This document shows, in pieces, positions 60,742 through 64,000 of a stretch of DNA of 64,000 bases. The stretch comes from Nitrospirota bacterium (GTDB lineage Bacteria > Nitrospirota > Nitrospiria > Nitrospirales > Nitrospiraceae). The notes below the pieces were generated by a model. It ran no database searches, had not been told where the DNA came from, and worked only from the letters and a program-made list of their open reading frames with translations. Numbering within the stretch: the stretch's first letter is position 1; each line of letters starts with the position of its first letter. The position numbers and the translations under genes are program-made. The stretch is from the NCBI GenBank assembly GCA_040755395.1, contig JBFMAX010000009.1:1-64000 (forward strand). Reading direction: 5' to 3'.

Positions 60742-61500
60742 ATGGCCGAGTCCTTAGGTCATGCCCCTGCCTTTCCCTGCGTTTTTGTGACGGGCACCGA
60801 TACCGGTGTCGGGAAGACGTTCGTCACCTCGGCGCTCGCACGCCACCTGAAGCACAGAGGCCTGGCCGTCGGCGTGATGAAGCCGATCGAAACGGGTGTC
60901 GCGCATGATGCGCCGGGCTTGTCCGATGCGGACCGTTTAGCGCGCGCGGCCGGGGTTCTCGACGCTCTCGATCTGATCACTCCTTACCGCTTTCCTGATC
61001 CCCTCGCTCCGCTCGCCGCGGCGCGACGCGCCGGTCTGTCCGTGGACGTCGGTGTGATCGCCCGGGCGGTTCAGGTCTTGCGAGCGCGACATACGGTTCT
61101 GTTGGTCGAGGGGGTCGGCGGTGTGCTGGTTCCGATCGGTCCGCAACTGGATGTGCGGGATTTGATCGCGCGCCTGGGAACGCCCGTGCTGGTCGTCGGG
61201 CGCGCGAGCCTCGGCGGCGTCAACCATGCGTTGCTGACCGTCGAAGCGGTGCGCCAGCGGGGGCTGACCGTGCTGGCGATCGCGCTGAACGAGCCTGCTC
61301 CGACGCCGGCGACGCCGGCTGTCGAACTGCAGGTCGAATCGACCGTCGAATTGATCCGCGAACTCACCGGCGCGCCGGTCTTCGGTCCCCTTCGGCATGT
61401 ACCGTCCGGTGGACAGTCCTGCGAAGCGACGCTCGACACGATAGCGCAGGATAACAGTATCAGCAGCCTGGCCGATCTGGTGCTGAAAGGCGCGCGGTGA
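60742..61500 (+). CDS. bioD: Dethiobiotin synthetase
   Basis: 252 residues. The P-loop is FVTGTDTGVGKTFVTSAL (near 13-30), followed by MKPIETGVAHD (Lys and Thr at the diaminopelargonate site) and LLVEGVGGVLVPIG. BioD makes dethiobiotin from 7,8-diaminononanoate, CO2 and ATP, the penultimate biotin step. It is co-directional with the SDR. The biotin made serves acetyl-CoA carboxylase, whose AccB and AccC genes lie further along. Its 3' end overlaps thiE by 41 bases in antiparallel orientation. Confidence 0.93.
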   Translation: MAESLGHAPAFPCVFVTGTDTGVGKTFVTSALARHLKHRGLAVGVMKPIETGVAHDAPGLSDADRLARAAGVLDALDLITPYRFPDPLAPLAAARRAGLSVDVGVIARAVQVLRARHTVLLVEGVGGVLVPIGPQLDVRDLIARLGTPVLVVGRASLGGVNHALLTVEAVRQRGLTVLAIALNEPAPTPATPAVELQVESTVELIRELTGAPVFGPLRHVPSGGQSCEATLDTIAQDNSISSLADLVLKGAR

Positions 61501-62122
61501 ACGCGCGAACGGCCTGCCCGATATCGGGCGCGGCGAGGACGGCGGAAATCACGGAGACGCCGTCGGCCCCGGTTCCGACGATCGAATCGACGGACTCGAT
61601 CGTGATGCCGCCGATCGCAAAGACCGGCAGGTCGGTCAGCGGACGAATCGCCCGGAGGCCGTCCAGACCGACGACCGGGTCATGATCCGGCTTCGTTCCG
61701 GTCGGAAAGATCGGCCCGAACCCCACATAGTCGGCTCCCCCCTCGTCGGCTTCCTTCACCTGTTCGGGGCGGTGGGTCGAAATGCCGATGATCTTCCCCG
61801 GGCCGAGCAAGGAACGGGCATGGGGCAAGGGGAGATCCTCCTGTCCCAGATGAACGCCGTCGGCGTCCACCGCCAACGCCAGGTCGCAGCGGTCGTTGAC
61901 GATCAACAGCGAACCGGCGTCCGACGCGGCTCGCCGCAAAGCCAGCGCGCGTTCATAGGCTTCCCGCATCGGTGAGCTCTTGTCGCGGTACTGGAAGAGC
62001 CGCACCCCGTGCTCCGCCGCTTCCTGCAATACCTCGACAAGCGAACGGTCCGGACGGACGGCCGGGTCGAGAATTAGATAGAGGCCTTTCAAGAGCGGAT
62101 GCGCGGAAGACCGGATGGACAT
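61460..62122 (-). CDS. thiE: Thiamine-phosphate synthase
   Basis: 220 residues of the TIM-barrel ThiE family. LFQYRDKSSP (diphosphate-binding Arg/Lys), IVNDRCDLALAVDADGVHLG, LGQEDLPL, YVGFGPIFPTGTKPD and VFAIGGITIESV are all present. It couples the thiazole and pyrimidine phosphates to thiamine monophosphate. Thiamine diphosphate is the cofactor of the pyruvate dehydrogenase in this window. It ends inside the bioD 3' end on the other strand, and starts 23 bases after the accC stop. Confidence 0.92.
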   Translation of the reverse strand: MSIRSSAHPLLKGLYLILDPAVRPDRSLVEVLQEAAEHGVRLFQYRDKSSPMREAYERALALRRAASDAGSLLIVNDRCDLALAVDADGVHLGQEDLPLPHARSLLGPGKIIGISTHRPEQVKEADEGGADYVGFGPIFPTGTKPDHDPVVGLDGLRAIRPLTDLPVFAIGGITIESVDSIVGTGADGVSVISAVLAAPDIGQAVRAFTARLSAPDRPGC

Positions 62123-62145
62123 AGCGGTTAGGCGATCGGAAGCGG

Positions 62146-63495
62146 TCAGGAGGATTGATTCGCGAGGAACCGCTCGAGAAAACTCGTCGACACGTGGCCT
62201 TTCTGGAAGTCGGGATCGTTGAAGATCTTTTTATGCAGCGGAATGGTGGTCTTGATGCCCTCGATCGCGAACTCGTCAAGCGCCCGTCTCATGCGCGCCA
62301 TCGCCTCCTGCCGGTCGCGCCCGTGAGTGATCAGTTTCGCGATCATCGAATCGTAGTACGGAACGACCATCGCCTGCGCTTCCATCGCGGAATCCACCCG
62401 GACGCCGAAGCCGCCCGGCGGAGCCCATTTCGTGATCAGCCCCGGGCTGGGCGTGAACTTGTCCGGACACTCGGCATTGATCCGGCATTCGAAACTGTGT
62501 CCGGTCAATTGGATGTCCTGCTGCCTGAACGACAGCGGCTGCCCGTCGGCGATGCGGATTTGTTCCTTGATCAGGTCGATCCCCGTGACCATCTCGGTGA
62601 TGGGATGCTCGACCTGGATGCGGGCGTTGACCTCCATGAAAAAGAAATTGAGGTCCTTGTCGAGCAGAAACTCCACCGTCCCGGCGTTGCGGTAGTGCAC
62701 CGCTTTCACGGCTTCAACCGCGACCCGGCCCATCTCCCGCCGGAGTCGCTCGTCCACGGCCGGCGACGGGGTTTCCTCGACGAGCTTCTGGTGACGACGC
62801 TGAATGGAGCAATCCCGCTCGCCGAGATAGACGACGCGCCCCCGGTGATCGGCGAGTATCTGGACTTCGATATGGCGGGGCTCGAGGAAGTACCGCTCGA
62901 GATAGACCCCTTCGTTGCCGAACGTGGCTTTGGCTTCCGCCTGGGCGGCCTGAAACGCGCGGGCGAGGTCCTCGGCTTTATTGACGACCCGCATGCCGCG
63001 GCCGCCCCCGCCGGCCGAGGCTTTGATGATGACGGGAAACCCGATGGCCTTCGCCGCCTCCAGCGCGTCCGCCTCGCTCCGTACTTCGCCGGGACTGCCC
63101 GGTGTGACCGGCAGCCCGCGGCGGGCCACGATTTCCCGCGCCTTGGCTTTGTCGCCCATCAGCGCGATGTTCTCCGAGGTGGGTCCGATGAATTTGATCC
63201 CGATGGACTCGCAGACCTCGGCGAAGTGCGCGTTCTCCGAAAGGAACCCGTAGCCGGGATGGATGGCGTCCGCGCCGGTGATCTCGGCCGCGCTGAGGAC
63301 GTTGGGAATGTTGCGATAGCTCAGGGCGTCTTCGGCCGGGCCGACGCAGATCCGCTCGTCGGCGACCCTGGTGTGCAGTGCATTGGCGTCGGCCTCGGAG
63401 TGGATCGCCACGGTCTTGATCCCGAGTTCCTTGCAGGCTCGGATGATTCTCAGGGCGATCTCTCCGCGGTTGGCGACCAGAATTTTCTTGAACAC
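62146..63495 (-). CDS. accC: Biotin carboxylase subunit of acetyl-CoA carboxylase
   Basis: 449 residues, typical length. The ATP-grasp motifs are [15 protein letters not shown] (glycine loop), [16 protein letters not shown] and [18 protein letters not shown]. It begins [17 protein letters not shown], the family signature. It carboxylates the biotin carried on AccB using bicarbonate and ATP. It is preceded by accB in the same operon, separated by an inverted repeat, and followed by thiE. Confidence 0.96.
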   Translation of the reverse strand: MFKKILVANRGEIALRIIRACKELGIKTVAIHSEADANALHTRVADERICVGPAEDALSYRNIPNVLSAAEITGADAIHPGYGFLSENAHFAEVCESIGIKFIGPTSENIALMGDKAKAREIVARRGLPVTPGSPGEVRSEADALEAAKAIGFPVIIKASAGGGGRGMRVVNKAEDLARAFQAAQAEAKATFGNEGVYLERYFLEPRHIEVQILADHRGRVVYLGERDCSIQRRHQKLVEETPSPAVDERLRREMGRVAVEAVKAVHYRNAGTVEFLLDKDLNFFFMEVNARIQVEHPITEMVTGIDLIKEQIRIADGQPLSFRQQDIQLTGHSFECRINAECPDKFTPSPGLITKWAPPGGFGVRVDSAMEAQAMVVPYYDSMIAKLITHGRDRQEAMARMRRALDEFAIEGIKTTIPLHKKIFNDPDFQKGHVSTSFLERFLANQSS

Positions 63496-63525
63496 GGGGT
63501 CACTCGATCGTGATCAAAGGAGGTC

Positions 63526-63617
63526 GAGGTTCAGGTTCAGGTTGAGCAGGAAATCTTCGGATCAGCCGGCGGCTGACCCGCTTTCTTTCAAGTCTCAACC
63601 TGAACCTCAGCCTGAAC
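63526..63617. repeat. GTTCAG-type inverted repeat between accB and accC
   Basis: GTTCAG hexamers in tandem (63526-63546) pair over 14 bp with CTCAACCTGAACCT on the right (63594-63617). Inside is a TCAGCC-GGC-GGCTGA hairpin (63562-63576). It resembles the heptamer elements in architecture but has a six-base unit, and sits within one operon. Confidence 0.6.
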
Positions 63618-63623
63618 TTGCCG

Positions 63624-64000
63624 CTACTCCGTGGCCTTCGGATCGATGAGAAATAACGGCTGGCCGTATTCCACCGGTTTCGTGCTCTCGACCAAAATCT
63701 TTACGACTTTCCCATCCACCTCGGATTCGATCTCGTTCATGAGCTTCATGGCTTCCACGATACAGAGCACCTGCCCCTTCTTGACGAAATCGCCTTCTTC
63801 CACATAGGGGTCGGCGTCGGGCGAGGGAGAGCGATAGAAGGTTCCGACGATCGGAGACGTGATGGTGACCAATCCCGCGGTGTCCTGGACCGGCGGTCCG
63901 TTCGTCGTTTGACTTGCGGCGGGCTGAGCGGCTGGTTGGCTTTCCTGTATCGGGGCGGCTTGCGGACGGACGACCGTTTCATGCCGAAGCCGGATGCGAG
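63624..64000 (-). CDS. accB: Biotin carboxyl carrier protein, 5' end outside window
   Basis: About 125 C-terminal residues are visible; the N-terminus lies beyond the right edge. A Gln/Pro/Ala-rich linker is followed by the biotinyl domain ([20 protein letters not shown]) with the biotinylated Lys in [11 protein letters not shown] and the end [10 protein letters not shown]. The carrier shuttles carboxyl groups from AccC to the carboxyltransferase. A TTG at 63872 starts only an internal part and is not the real start. It lies immediately upstream of accC, the normal accBC order. Confidence 0.93.
   Translation of the reverse strand, partial: RIRLRHETVVRPQAAPIQESQPAAQPAASQTTNGPPVQDTAGLVTITSPIVGTFYRSPSPDADPYVEEGDFVKKGQVLCIVEAMKLMNEIESEVDGKVVKILVESTKPVEYGQPLFLIDPKATE

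Overview
The window is GC-rich, gene-dense bacterial chromosome carrying about 50 genes. The gene mix points to an aerobic or microaerophilic autotroph: a DabB/DabA inorganic-carbon uptake operon with its own PII protein, a complete PDH E1/E2 set with lipoyl synthase, an NAD-type isocitrate dehydrogenase split into two genes, a PutA-type proline catabolic enzyme, and biotin and acetyl-CoA carboxylase genes. I infer a Nitrospira-like member of the Nitrospirota. No rRNA or other phylogenetic marker is present, so this rests on gene content alone.

Layout. 1-3626 is the N-terminal part of a giant secreted Ig-like/RHS protein that runs off the left edge. 4026-6913 holds a LuxR-type regulator, two secreted proteins sharing a similar N-terminal module (one an aspartyl protease) and a PilZ protein. 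7159-10130 holds the RNA-repair pair RtcB and archease, then a succinate dehydrogenase/fumarate reductase iron-sulfur subunit. 10266-17085 holds an M24 peptidase, an AsmA-like protein, an MFS transporter and a cyclophilin. 17384-26200 is the dabB-dabA-PII operon followed by an NtrB/NtrC-like two-component pair. 26788-31839 holds a secreted TPR/lectin-like protein, the split isocitrate dehydrogenase and a DUF2294-type protein.

31850-34763 is an accessory island: a Uma2 nuclease, hicBA, an Mrr-like restriction endonuclease, two attC-like integron recombination sites and tandem-doublet repeats. 34764-43367 is a Memo-family protein followed by a compact seven-gene minus-strand operon of unknown function. 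It is built around a GlmL/MutL-type ASKHA ATPase, a barrel-sandwich/KOW-like protein and four membrane proteins, and is the best candidate here for an undescribed system. 43532-46112 is phosphoglucomutase with a toxin-antitoxin pair inserted behind it and a second, diverged copy of the phosphoglucomutase 3' end after that.

46174-48505 holds two divergent OmpA-domain lipoproteins. 48587-53921 is the pyruvate dehydrogenase operon (E1a, E1b, two unknown small proteins, E2, lipA) with a Rieske protein upstream. 54035-59810 holds Mrp/ApbC, a fatty-acid desaturase, PutA and a secreted protein. 59954-64000 holds an SDR, bioD, thiE, accC and a truncated accB.

A genome-scale signal runs through the intergenic spaces. 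Long imperfect inverted repeats have arms made of 6-7 bp units in register (GTGATGC-type at five loci, GTGGAAT-type and GCTATTC-type elsewhere). Some have been captured into the ends of reading frames. Separate GGAGGGAGAGGA-type hairpins recur at three sites.
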